The position numbers were made by a program, and so were the translations under genes. From NCBI GenBank assembly GCA_001600415.1, contig BCJX01000005.1:2022524-2086523 (forward strand): a stretch of DNA of 64,000 nt. The letters are read 5' to 3'. Shown here piece after piece: positions 53,027 through 64,000 of the stretch; the stretch's first letter is position 1, and each line of letters begins with the position of its first letter. The notes below the pieces were generated by a model. That model saw only the letters and a program-made list of their open reading frames with translations, ran no database searches and was not told the origin of the DNA. Origin of the DNA: Pascua guehoae. Lineage: Eukaryota; Basidiomycota; Tremellomycetes; Trichosporonales; Trichosporonaceae.

Positions 53027-53665
53027 CGGGGTGGTCTTGGCGAGGGGATGAGAATAGAAATGGCGGAAAGGCCAAGAAAAACGCTGGGTATGATATTTTT
53101 GCTTTACATGTTGGGATGCTCGAGGCTCGGATGCCACGGCCGGCAGTGTTATCGTTTGCTGTTGGTGGATAAGGGTGGAACCGGCCGACAATCATCATGC
53201 GTGGCTGCGCGGCTGCGCGGCTGCGCAGGTGGCGCATGTCTGGTGGTGACCATGTGCATGGCCTGGATGGAGATGGGCTGATCCCCCTGAAAGCAAGTTT
53301 ACGTAAGATCTGCCGCGTGGCCGACACGCAGCATTCACGTGTGAGAGGATGAGTGACGTGTACATGATGTAGATCCGAATCGGAGGGGGTTGATTGTCTG
53401 ATTTTCCGGATCTGGTAAAATGGTGATGTTTAGGTAATGAGAGTGTGTCAGGATGACTCATGGTCGACATCACACACGAATCATTGACCACTTTGGGCCA
53501 TGTGCGCCTAGTAGTTCATCCTACAGTAGTCAACAAACAGGGACCGGGTCCAGCCAATGGGGTTTGTTGGCCCTGCGCTAAATGATGTCTTTGGTCGGAA
53601 TGAACCCAGTCGCCCTCGCTCTCTCTCTCTCTCTTCTCCTTCTCTCAGTGTTCCCCCCAGGCTCA

Positions 53666-53705
53666 CTTTCCTTTCCTTTCCTTTCCTTTCCTTTCCTTTC
53701 CTTTC
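53666..53705. repeat. (CTTTC)8 pentanucleotide repeat
   Basis: Eight perfect copies. Confidence 0.95.
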
Positions 53706-56183
53706 CTTCCCCTGTGCTCTCCTTCTCTAGTACCTGTTTGCTGACCCTGTGTACCCTGGCAAAGGACCCTATTTACCCTATGGATCTCTGAGCCAAACCA
53801 GTCAAAAGCCGGCCCCAGCATTCTCTCCATTGCCGCACAGACCCCAGACGCCACACGTCAACAAGCCCCCCCTTGCTTGCTTCCATCCATCCGATCCGGG
53901 TTGGCGGGCCAAGACTGACAAGACATGCAAGACACCCAACCACTCACCCCGAGCGAGGCCCGAGGAACCCCGCCATTGCTGTTACCCCACCCCGCCAGTT
54001 TACAGAAGGTAGTGCAAGGCACAGACGCAGCACGAGGTCCCAGTGTCAGCAAGAGCAAAAGACGACAAAAACCTGTGGAGACAAGCCGAGACCCGAAGCA
54101 AGGTTTGCTGTCAACAACGAGGTTTTTCTGGGCTCTCTGCTCGAGCTGCCGGGACCAATGGGCAAAGGGTAGAGGCCGCAGGGGACAAGGGCATCCACCC
54201 GAATGCGGCCCGGATAGGCTCGTGCACGCATTCATCCATCCATCCATGCATTCTCTCCTTGTTCTGCCTCTCTTCGGCCCCATGCCAGCTGCGGCAGCGA
54301 CGTGCCACAGCACACTGCATCAGCGGCTGGCGCGGCCGGCGTGCGGCTGGTGCCTGGTGGGGGCTTTTGCGTTTGATGGCGCCGTTCACGGGTCACCGGG
54401 GGGCCAGTCCAGTGTACATGCACGCGCGGGTGCCATGGTGCACTGCGCGTGGGTGGCGCGCGCATGGCGTTGAACATACGGTACGCTACGGCATGGGCGC
54501 CGGGAAGGGTTCGGCACTGGGGCCGCTGTACGGCAGTCCATGACACCTTGGGTAGTGGCGTCGGTTGGGGTTGGGTTGGGGGGGGGGGGTAATGAGGGGG
54601 TGAGGGGGTAAGAGAGGGGTCCCCTCTCGCCCCCTACAGTATACTGCCTGCCAGCACCCCCGCGTCCTTGAGTCTAACACCCGTCATTTGTACATACGCG
54701 TGCCGTACGAGCACTGGCGGGCGCGACCCAACAAATGTAATCAGTCAACACGGACGCCATCAACAACCTCGGTCTGCCGTCAACATTCAACTCTACTTCC
54801 TGTCCATTCTCTAAACAGTTCCTGCATACGGACACTTTTTTTTTTTTTTTCGTCGTTTTATCCCTACCTTACTATTTTTTTAAAACAACAACCTTTACTC
54901 TCTCCATCCCGCTCCGCTCCTTTACCTACACCCGTTTACGAACTCTCGGGGCCGTACCAGCGGCAATCGCACATCCCGCTCCGCTGCCCCGCTGCCCCTC
55001 CGCCCGGCTGGCTGGCTTCTGGCGCTGCTCGGCCGCCAACAATCCGCAACCCAGAAACCAACCGACAACCCAACCAAAACGAGACGTTGCAACCTTATCC
55101 CCGATCCTGGTAACCAGTCGTAAGTCGTCGTCTGTCGGTCGGTCCACCTGCTTGTCGGTTCTGCTCGAAGGGTTTGCGTGTGCTTGAGTGCCGTGGTGCC
55201 GTGGTCTAGCGGATGTGGATGCGGGGCAGGCAAGAGGGCGGCGGCACATGGGGGCACATGGGCGGGAATGCAGCCATGCAGTTGCAGTTTGCAGGCATGC
55301 AGGCGTCGTGTCGCAGGCATGGCAGGCAGCCGCCGCCAGACTGCCAGACGAAAAGCCGCGCCGCCCCCATCACAGCCCCTGGACATGATTTGATTGCATT
55401 CAGTAGTTGCCTCTCTTGTGTGTCTCGTGTCGTGTATCACTGCCGTACCCCCCCCAAGCGCGCAATTGCGCATTGCGCGCCGCGCGTCGCTGGATTGATG
55501 GGTTCGGCGTCGGCATCCTACTGGTTCCAGAATGTGTGCCGAAAGGGGTCCATCCCAAAGGGGAATAACCTGGGGCCCGTCCCGCTACGTTTCGTCTTTT
55601 TGGTCATTCGTCGCATCCGCATCCGTCCTGGCACACTTCCTGGACCATCCACAAGAGGAAGGAGGGGCAAGCATCAAAAAAAAGTTCTACAAGGGGCAAG
55701 GGGAGAGGAGGGGGACTGCAAGTTGTGATGGAAAGGCGGCGGCGGCGGTTTGAGCCTCGGCTTGACCCCGCTTTGGGAGTGGTGGTCATGTTTCCACCTT
55801 GGGGCCAGGCAGACACCAGATGCCAAACCCGAGAATGACCAGACCCCACTGGCCTACTGGCCACTACTACTGGGCTAGCCCATTGCAAGCCCATTAGCGC
55901 CCATGGAGCCCACGCATGCAGCATGCGAGACAGGTCGCAGTCACACTACTACTGCCGCACTGCAACGCCCGCCGCCACCGTTACCACCCAAAGTCACCAC
56001 CTCGTTACTCTATCCAGTTGTGTCTCAGTTGCCATGATCCAGAACCAGCAACTGGGTCTCTCCGTCTCCCTCTTGCCCTCGTCGTCGTCCTCCCCATGCA
56101 CGTATCCATCCACGACCATGCTACCTGACTCGTGTCGTTCATCAATGCTACCGTCTCGCTCGTTGCCAAACGTTGTGTTCATG

Positions 56184-56248
56184 TCATCCATTCATCCATT
56201 CATCCATCCATCCATCCATCCATCCACCCAACCCATCCATCCATCCAA
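56184..56248. repeat. (CATC)n microsatellite
   Basis: Interrupted tetranucleotide tract. Confidence 0.9.
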
Positions 56249-58368
56249 ACTCAGGTCCCAGTCGCCACATTGAACCCTCCGAACACTCCGGGGCGCGCGG
56301 CCAGACCAGCCCATGCCTGCCTTGCCTTGGCCAGGTGCCAGGATGCCAGGCCAGGTCCCCCTCCCCCCTCCCCCCCCCTTCACCCGCGCGCGCGTGCGCG
56401 GCGCCAGTGCTGCCTGCGCCAGTGTACCCCCTCCACACACCCTACTGCACTGCACCACACTGCTCCTTGCCCTCCCTCGGTCTGTGTACCCCGGCGGAGC
56501 AGACAACGGCATGCTGCGTGGTCTGCAACCTGCGTGTACCTGCTTAGCACCTGGTTGAACCTGGTTTGCACCTGGGGTGCATGCATGGGCAAGGACCTGT
56601 GTGGTTGATTGTGTACCTGGGGGGATGGCTCCAAGGATCAAGGATTTGAGAATGGATGAAGGATGGCCCGATCGTTTGATGGATGGACGTACATTGGATT
56701 CGATACGACGAGACGTTGTTGGTGCAATGCTGCTGTAAACATTGCCACTTGGGTACACTACGGGGGCGGGGCGGGCGAGGGGCGATCAGCCGTGTCCACA
56801 CCATCCTTTGTCATGGTACCTACCCCATACCCCATCCCACCCCACCCCACCCTCATCCACACCACCCAGACCCTCGTGCGCGTGCGCGCGTGCTTGGTTG
56901 CCTGATCCCTACCGTGTTCGACCGTGTACCTACCTAGCACCGTGTACCGTACCGTGTACCGTGTCTGGGTCGCTCCTGGACTCGATTTGTTCCTTTTCGC
57001 CTGGCCTTGCCTGTGCTTGCTCGCTCTCTCTCTGCTGCCGCCGCCGCCGCCTGTGCTGTGCTCTGCTCCACACACATCCCTCAATACGAGTCCAGTCCAG
57101 TCCAGTCCAGTCCACTGCACCCACCGCACGCACACTCTGCACGCACGCCTGCCTGCCTGCCCGCCTGCCCGCCCGTCCGCATTCGTCGCCCCTTTGCTTC
57201 CTTCCTTTGTTTCTCATTACCACCCCACCCCCACTTTGGCAACAACGTCGCCTTCCTTTGCCCCGTCATCCTTGTTCTTGTTCTCTCCTCTCTTTTCTCT
57301 CTTCTCTCTCCGGCAATGCAATAGCTGACCTATCGACTACCCCCACTCGGCCCTTCATCGCTACCCACCTTCTCTCGGCTTTCAACAACACCCCTTGTCT
57401 CACCCACGTCGCTCTTTACATCCAACCGCCATCATTCATTCCTTTGTCACCGTCGATCCCCCCCTTTGTCCGCTCGGCCCACCTTAGACCCGCCGTTGCT
57501 CTCGTCACCTTTACCCCACGTCAACACGGCACCTTCCTCTCTCGGACATCCATCCATCCAGCATCCGCGCGTCCACCACCCTCCACCCCCACCCCTCCCC
57601 TCCCGAGTCTAGTCGACTAGCACCCACCCACGCACGCGCCCACCGACTCTACTCTACGCGTCCCCCCCCTTGCCCTCCCCCAAACCTTCTTCGCGTCTAC
57701 CTTTAGCTCGGCGTCGTCGGCGTCGCAGTGTGTTGCATCCATCCTCCATTCGCGCACAGTGGTACAGTGGTGAGTCCATCCCTCCTTTACACGCGCGTCA
57801 CGCACGCGTGCAACACACGCACGCACACACACACACACACGCACATGCTGCACACGCTGTCGGGCCGGGTGTGTGCACCACACGTCGCCCGCACCACCCC
57901 GAAACAGCCTTCCTCGCCAACACGGCGCCGCCACAGATCCCCGCCCTCGGCCTGCGCACGGTATACCTTCCCCCCCACCCACCCGCACACCAACCACCAC
58001 CCCACACCCCACCATGCTTGTCAAACCCTCCCCACCTCCCTCACTCGTCCTCGTCGTGGTGGGTGGACGGTCATGTCCACACTGGGGCGATCATTTGGTT
58101 TGGATGGCAATGCTTACTACGTATGGCAGGTCTGGCTAGCACAAAAGCGAGCGATACCATCACGAAAGGCCTGATCACCACGCCACCCTTCACCTTCCTC
58201 TCCCCCCGCAGCCCGCACCCACCTACCCTAATCTCTTTCTATCGTCGCCCGCCACCTTCTCTCGCCTTCGTCCTCCCCGAATCCGACGAGTGGCGTGGAC
58301 GTGTCCCACGCATCGACCGACTCCACCCTTTTACTCTCCCCTCATAACCCCCCACTCGCGCTTGGTGG

Positions 58369-60094
58369 ATGGCTCTCACCCTCTCGCCGTTTACGCCCCG
58401 CTTCCAGCCGAGTCCGCTCAGCGCACCTGCCCAGAGCTCTCCCTCCGGCAACCCCATCATGTCACGCACAGTCTCAATCAACATGGACGGTCTGGGAGAT
58501 TATGGCAACGACCCAGAGCACGTCGACAGTCTCGGTATGGACATGGTCGCCGACTTTGGCGACGTTGGTGTCGACATGAGCGGCTTTGGGCACAGCCAAG
58601 GGGCAAAGGGCCACACCCCCGTCGGTGCGTAAACAAGGAACCCGACCAACGGGTTTTTGGTTCTTGTGTTTGTACCTTTACTGACGCCACCCACAGACGA
58701 AATGCACAAACACAGCAATATGCCCACCCCCTCATCCTCGCACATGCATGCGCCACCCTCGGTCGGCGGGTCCACGCAACCACCCGTCGACGACCTCTTT
58801 CACAACGAGACTGGGCTCGACGGCGGTAGTGACGACGACGACGGTGAGTGGCAACCCCCCCGCGCGCCAACGTGTCGCTAACCCCTTTAGACTCTCCAGT
58901 ACCCAAGCGCCGACGTGAAACGCAAGACGTCCCTGGTGGCTTTACCTATGTCGACAAGGACGGTGGCGAGTCTGGCCGCCGCAAGATTCGGATCGAGTAC
59001 ATTACCGACAAGTCTCGGCGACACATTACATTCAGCAAACGCAAGGCAGGCATCATGAAGAAGGTGCGTGTATGGTTCCCATGCGTCAACGGTGTGGAGA
59101 TCTGTCGGCATTGTCAAGCGCTCGTCACTGACCCAAACAAGGCGTACGAGCTGTCCATCCTCACGGGAACGCAGGTGCTTCTGCTCGTCGTGTCGGAGAC
59201 GGGCCTAGTCTACACGTTTACGACCACCAAACTCCAGCCGCTTGTCACAAAGGCCGAGGGAAAGAATTTGATTCAGGTGAGTCGCTGGTGACAACTGTCA
59301 TTGACGTGGTCGTGCCCGAAACCCTGCGCGTTTTTTTTGCTGACGCACAGGCTTGTCTCAATGCACCTGACGGCCTCGGCCCGGATGGCACACCGGCCGG
59401 TGGGCCCATTCCCTCGACCAAGGGCAAGAGTGGCGGGCTGTCGATCCGGCCCCACAAGTTGACTGCCGAGGTGAACAGGCAAATGTTGACAACGGCGGCC
59501 CAAGTGGCAGGAGCGACCCCGGAGGAAGCGGCGGCGCACGCGAGTGCACAGGCCAAGGCCGTTGCTGCCATTGGCAACGGCACCCCGGTGTCGCAGCGTC
59601 CAAAGAAGCGTCTTCCGTCCAAGGCCAAGCGCACACCGTCGCAAGTCTCTGTTCCCGAGGTTCCAACGGCGCCCGAGCTCATCCCGCCTGTGCCTCCGAT
59701 CCCCGACATGCACCGCCAGCCCTCCCCGTCAACGCATATGATGCCGCACCCGCAGCAGCAGCACCAGGGCAACCCGCTTCAATCGCCCTTATCTGGAGGG
59801 TATGGCATGCCTTCGGAGTACCAGCAGCACCCGGGCCACCACCATGGCGTCCCCTCTCCCACCTACGGCTACCCGCCGACCCCGTCTGGCGACTATGGCG
59901 CTCCTGCACCGCTCCCTGGCAACCCCTACGGCTATCCGCAAGGTCCCGGCCCTGGACCTGGGCACCAGAACTTCCTGATGCATGCCGGAATGTACCAGTC
60001 GCCGACGCATCAACAACACCCCCCGCCACCCGGCAGCGGCGACTCGCGTCGCATGATGCCCGGCGAGGGTGGCGGCATGCGCATGGGCATGTAA
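58369..60094 (+). CDS. MCM1: SRF/MCM1-type MADS-box transcription factor
   Basis: Five exons in phase (58369-58624, 58697-58843, 58891-59063, 59142-59276, 59351-60094) give 484 residues. If the in-frame ATG at 58459 is the true start, which has the better A at -3, the protein is 30 residues shorter. The MADS box spans two exons: GRRKIRIEYITDKSRRHITF, SKRKAGIMKK, then AYELSILTGTQVLLLVVSET and GLVYTFTTTKLQPLVTKAEG, followed by KNLIQACLNAP, the SAM-type extension of SRF/Mcm1 proteins. Upstream is a Ser/Met/acidic region. Downstream is a long Pro/Gln/Gly/His-rich activation-type tail. It binds CArG-like boxes as a dimer and, in yeasts, works with partners in mating, cell-cycle and wall-gene control. 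The GTAAGT overlapping the stop codon at 60092 could be a donor, so a further exon is not fully excluded. Confidence 0.92.
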
Positions 60095-61914
60095 GTGCCA
60101 CTGCTGGTGCTGCACCGCCTTGTCGTGTCCCACCACACGTTGGCGCATGCGGTGCACACCCCGCGCACCTCTGTCGCGAGGCAGACCTGCCCGCTGCCGC
60201 CTGGTGCGCCCAGTGGCGACGCCCTTCCCGAAACTGTCGGATCGTCGGCCTCGTTGCCGCCTCGCTCACCTGTCACTCCGAATCACCACCCCACGCCCCT
60301 CACCACTTGCCTTGCGACTGCACCACCCCGTCGTTGCCTACAATGCGACGCGCGTCGCCCCCCATCACCCCCTCCCCGCCACCCACCACACTGCAGCCCG
60401 TCACCCGCTTCTACATACCTTGCCCGCAAGCACGCTCGCCCCTCATCGCACGCACGCCCGCGCACTTTGTTCAAATCCCCGTATCCAGATACCAAAGCCA
60501 GCCGTCATCTCTATCTTCTTCGTAATTTCGAATTCAAATTCGCTTCGCTCTTGGCCACCACCCCCACTTTGTCGTTACCATGTCTAACTAAACCACCTGT
60601 CGCTGGTGGGCGCTTGCAACCCGCACGCTGGCCACAGGACGGGACGAGGTGGCCGGTCTGTGTGGCCGTGGCACGTCTGGTCTGCGGCCTCGTTGCCCGT
60701 CACCCCCTGCGCTGGCCCCGTATTGCGCACCTTTTGCCGTGCATGTAGTGTATACCCTCTTCCCTGTAGATGCAATGATGCATAGTGGCTGCCCGTCGCT
60801 TGCCCGCGGGTGGCAAAGAGGCTGACTTGGCCGCGAAGCCAAGCGAAGCTCACGGGGCGGTGCACGCGGGCGGGGTAGCAGCGGTGCGACCGCGGCCAGC
60901 CCAGCTGTGCAAGCTGGTGCGTGCGTGCAGGTACCAGGTGTCGGCGTCTGCGCCGTCTGCGGTGTCTGTCCTAGAGGCCTAGGAGGTTTGCCAGGTTAGC
61001 CAGGCCCCACGTGTCGTCTGCGTTGGACGCATGGACGCGATTGCACACAAACAGGTACGAGGATGCGACGATGTTGGGCGCGCGTGGCACGTCGGTAGGA
61101 ACGCATTGCCAAGTTAAGCTTTCATTAGGCAGCGAGGCACAGGGGAAGCAACTCGGAAACAGGTACCAGCACCGTGTTCGTGTACGGAATCACGGTAGGT
61201 ACAGTAGGTACAGTACGGTACGGGGCCGAGCACGGCACGGCACGGCACGGCGCATGGCACGGCGCATGGGACCGCACACGGCCACACGGGGTCGCGTCCA
61301 ACACCGACATCAGAGGACTGCCCGTACGGTACCGTGGTCTATACCGAGTCTGCTAGAGGATTTAAGATGCAAAGCCCCAGGCGCGGCGGTGCGCTGTGCT
61401 CCGTGTTGCAGGTTGGAGCTTGTCGGCTGGCCGCGTTCCTTGCTCGATCGTCGCGTCCCGTGGCCGTCGACGGAGGTCTAGTGACCCACCGACTGGGTTG
61501 ACTGGGTTGACTGGGTCGACAGAGGCTCCCGGCTCCAGCGGCTCGAGGCCAGTGGCCAATGGTGGCCGAGTCCAATCATGCATCCCGCCCGTCTGCTTTG
61601 TCGCAAAGCTAGAAAACACTGGGTGCATCTCACGTGTCGTCTCGCCGCCATTCGGTTCTTCGCTACGGCCATCGGGCCCTTATCGCCTTCGTACCTTCAC
61701 CCCCCCCCCCCCGCCCTTGCCCTTCACCCTTCATCATCACATCACATCACATCACCCCCCCCGGCTGGCGCCCATCACACGGCGGCGGTACGATTACAGT
61801 TGCGGCACGGTCCGCCGCGGTACTGTCCCGGTACTTGTCCGGGCTGCGGCAAACTGAAAACACGACGCAATCTGGATGCAATCTGTACCGCAGATGAGAT
61901 GGGATGTGCCGTGC
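60095..61914. other. Intergenic, no gene seen
   Basis: 3' flank of the MADS-box gene and a stretch with short GGTAC/ACGGC-type direct repeats (61195-61270). No gene supported. Confidence 0.5.
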
Positions 61915-63977
61915 CTAGGCCTCGAGCGCGGCCTCGACGTCGGCGACCTTTGTGGTGCGCGCGGGGAACCACTCAATCTTGCCGTCGCGGACGAGGAACT
62001 TTGAAAAGTTCTGGTGCGTTAGTGGCGCGCGCGGGAATGGGAGAAGCGAGCAAGCGGCTGTGGCTAGTGCGGATCGTGAGGACGCGGGGTGGGCATGGTG
62101 ACGTGCACAATGGGCAACGGGAGGTGGTTCGAGAAGCGTGCAGACGACAGGTGACAACCCGTTTGTCTCGATCGCAGTTGCGGTCCGGTCAGCCGGATAC
62201 CAAGCTCAGCCTGCCGGCCGTGCGAGTGCGTAACACGGTCCCACAACAGGCGAGGTTCCATGTCCCAGACCCTCCTGGTGATAACATCCGTAACATGCCC
62301 CGATCACCGATCACCAATATCACCAATCAGGCGCGTTTGGCTCTGCTCGCCGCTTCGCCGAGGCCAAGAGGCTCAGATGACGATGCCATAGCAACAGACA
62401 CGACGACACACGCCGGACACACGCCAGCAGCGCAAAGTGGGAACAAGTAAACAAGGACTCGGATAACTGCCACACAGGCGGAAACGAATGGCACTGCCAA
62501 CCGCCACACCGGGTGTAACAACCATGCCCCACACACCAGTGCAAACTCGTAACCAAGGACGAACCAACACTACCCCCGCGTGATAATCGCGGCACCGCCC
62601 CCACCGCACACTCACCCAGTCAATGGCCTCGACGGGCGTCTCGGCGTTGGCCTTGAGGTACTTCCAGAGCGGCTGCGTGTCGTCGCCGTTCACGTCGGCC
62701 TGGGGTCAGCGTGGGGGTCATAACTGAGGCAACATCTGTGGGCGATGGCTGGGCTTGGGGGTAAGGCCACACTTGACTGTGAGGGGTACGAAGAATGAAT
62801 GAGCAGTGTGAGGTTTGCTGGTGCGAGTGGCATTACCGCTCAGTCTTTGGGGGTTGAAGGCGCATGCCTCTTGTCGTCTTGTCGTCTTCTCATCTTGTCG
62901 TCTTCTCGTCTTCTCCTCTCCCTTCTTCTCCTCTCTCTTCTTCTCCTCTCCCTTCTTCTCCTCTCCCTTCTTCTCCTCTCCCTTCTTCTCCTCTTCTCTT
63001 CTCCGTATCTTGTCATGTCTCCCAGCACTCGGCGGCGTCTAACGGACATCTGACCACGACTGGCGCCATCTGGCTGTTGCCCGTCGTCCTCCACGGCCCT
63101 CCAGACCCCTCCCTCTCGAGAGTTCAGCCTCGCGCCCGTTATCCCATCACAATGACGAGTTAGATGACAGGTACCGCTGCTTCCCGGGCATGGGCAAATG
63201 ACAATGGCCTAGGCAACCAGCCGAACAAGAAGACGGGAGATCCAGCCTGGGAACTCTCCAGGCCGCCCCCAAGGCGCAGCGGCTTATTCACTTCAAGATC
63301 ACACACACCCCGCAACGCGCCTTGCCTACATGCACCAGAACCAGACCCAGTTGCAGCCGACCACTGTTGCCCGCCGGAGCACAAGGCCGTACGCACAACA
63401 ATGCAACCTGGACCATCATCGGCATGAACCCGTGTTTTGCAAACACGCAGCTCGCTGCTTGCAGTCTTGCAATTGCAGAACTCGTAACTCCCGGCTCGCA
63501 GCTCGCAACTCGCAACTTACAATCCCGCAACTTGCGACCTGCAAACTGCAACCTTCAACCTGGAAACCACGACCCCCAACTCCAACCCACCAACCCTCAA
63601 CCCCCAATGCCAACCCCAAACCTCACCCACACCAACGCCCCATCACCACCACCCACCCCCCACCCCGACTTGACCCCGACTCGACCCCGCCTCGACCCCG
63701 CCCCGACCCCGCCTCGACTCACCTTCTTGGCAATAGGAAACGTCACGCCATAATTGACCTGGCAAAAGCTCAGAATGTCGTCGTCGGTGCCGGGCTCCTG
63801 CGCCTTGAACTGGTTGCAGGGAAAACCGATAATCTGGAGCGTGTCGGGGTACTTGTCCTGGAGGGCCTGGAGGTCCTTGTACTGCGGGGTCAGGCCGCAC
63901 TTTGACGCGACGTTGACGAGGAGGAGCGCCTTGGACTTGTAGTCGGACAGCGCGAGCTGGCGCTTGGGGAGGTCGAC
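61915..63977 (-). CDS. GPX: Glutathione peroxidase-family protein, 5' end outside the window
   Basis: Three exons seen: 63977-63723, 62699-62616 and 62010-61915, all phase 0 with GTGAGT donors. The first coding exon with the start lies beyond 64000. Motifs: LPKRQLALSDYKSKALLLVN, then NVASKCGLTPQY with the peroxidatic Cys (Cys rather than Sec, as in fungi), IIGFPCNQFKAQEPGT with the second conserved Cys, YGVTFPIAKK, VNGDDTQPLWKYLKA, and WNFSKFLVRDGKIEWFP formed across the last junction. It reduces hydroperoxides, in fungi usually using thioredoxin. Introns of 1023 and 605 bp are far longer than others here. The last one shares long similarity with the intron of the degenerate copy at 47310. 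Confidence 0.9.
62529..62560 (-). other. Intron block identical to 47804-47835
   Basis: 32 identical bases in the last intron. See the peroxidase entries. Confidence 0.7.
62920..63000. repeat. 15-bp pyrimidine minisatellite
   Basis: About five copies of ccttcttctcctctc inside the first visible intron of the peroxidase gene. Confidence 0.9.
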
Positions 63978-64000
63978 CTGGGGGTGTTAGTGGGTGTGAG

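Larger units (their letters stand above)
53027..58368. other. 5.3-kb gene-free, pyrimidine-rich region upstream of the MADS-box gene
   Basis: Contains CTTTC, CATC, CA and homopolymer tracts but no supportable gene. From about 56.9 kb the plus strand becomes strongly C/T-rich, consistent with a long promoter and leader, possibly with 5' UTR introns, of the 58369 gene. Confidence 0.55.

Noticed and set aside
56742..57620. 292-residue Pro/Ser/Leu-rich plus-strand frame
   Set aside because: Generated by C/T-rich leader DNA. Composition matches the strand bias, and no domain is present.
1..64000. CRISPR arrays, insertion sequences, rRNA or tRNA genes
   Set aside because: None found. Repeats are simple tandem arrays without unique spacers, no transposase or inverted termini were seen, and no convincing tRNA cloverleaf was found by eye.

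Overview
The window reads as nuclear DNA of a basidiomycete yeast, most likely a tremellomycete and perhaps one of the Trichosporonales. This is inferred from many 35-60 bp introns with GTGAGT donors and CTAAC/CTGAC branch sites, from protein family content, and from a CCCCCTAA telomere-like tract. No database search was possible. Most genes were assembled by hand from open frames plus splice sites that keep the reading phase.

Layout. 0.1-16.8 kb holds an F-box-like gene, an MpaB/rubber-oxygenase-like (DUF2236) gene, a secreted calpain-like peptidase with a long Ser/Ala-Trp tail and apparent frameshifts, a second F-box gene, a conserved coiled-coil gene and a complete six-exon RRP12. 17.2-30.1 kb is an accessory region: five same-strand genes encode small secreted proteins with near-identical signal peptides, very variable linkers and, in four of them, a recognisable C-terminal core. 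A third F-box gene and an acidic/Pro-Ser-rich secreted protein lie among them. 32.2-38 kb holds a glutathione S-transferase-like gene and a pair of tandem membrane-protein paralogues, the second of which has lost its ectodomain and transmembrane segment. 38.9-46.1 kb is housekeeping: an MLP1/TPR-type nuclear-basket coiled-coil gene and N-myristoyltransferase, divergently transcribed from one 390-bp promoter region.

47.3-64.0 kb is gene-poor and rich in simple repeats. It is bracketed by two glutathione-peroxidase paralogues in the same orientation. The left copy (47.3-48.4 kb) lacks the peroxidatic cysteine and has an AT in place of the GT of its last intron donor. The right copy (61.9 kb to the window edge) keeps the catalytic motif but its 5' exon lies outside the window. 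Their long introns are unusually alike. Between them lie a small multi-pass membrane protein gene and a five-exon SRF/MCM1-type MADS-box gene with a long pyrimidine-rich leader.

The most interesting material is the secreted-protein cluster, the decayed/conserved-intron peroxidase pair, the exonised-intron membrane-protein paralogue, and the secreted calpain-like gene. Housekeeping genes (RRP12, MLP1, NMT1, MCM1) look ordinary and intact.
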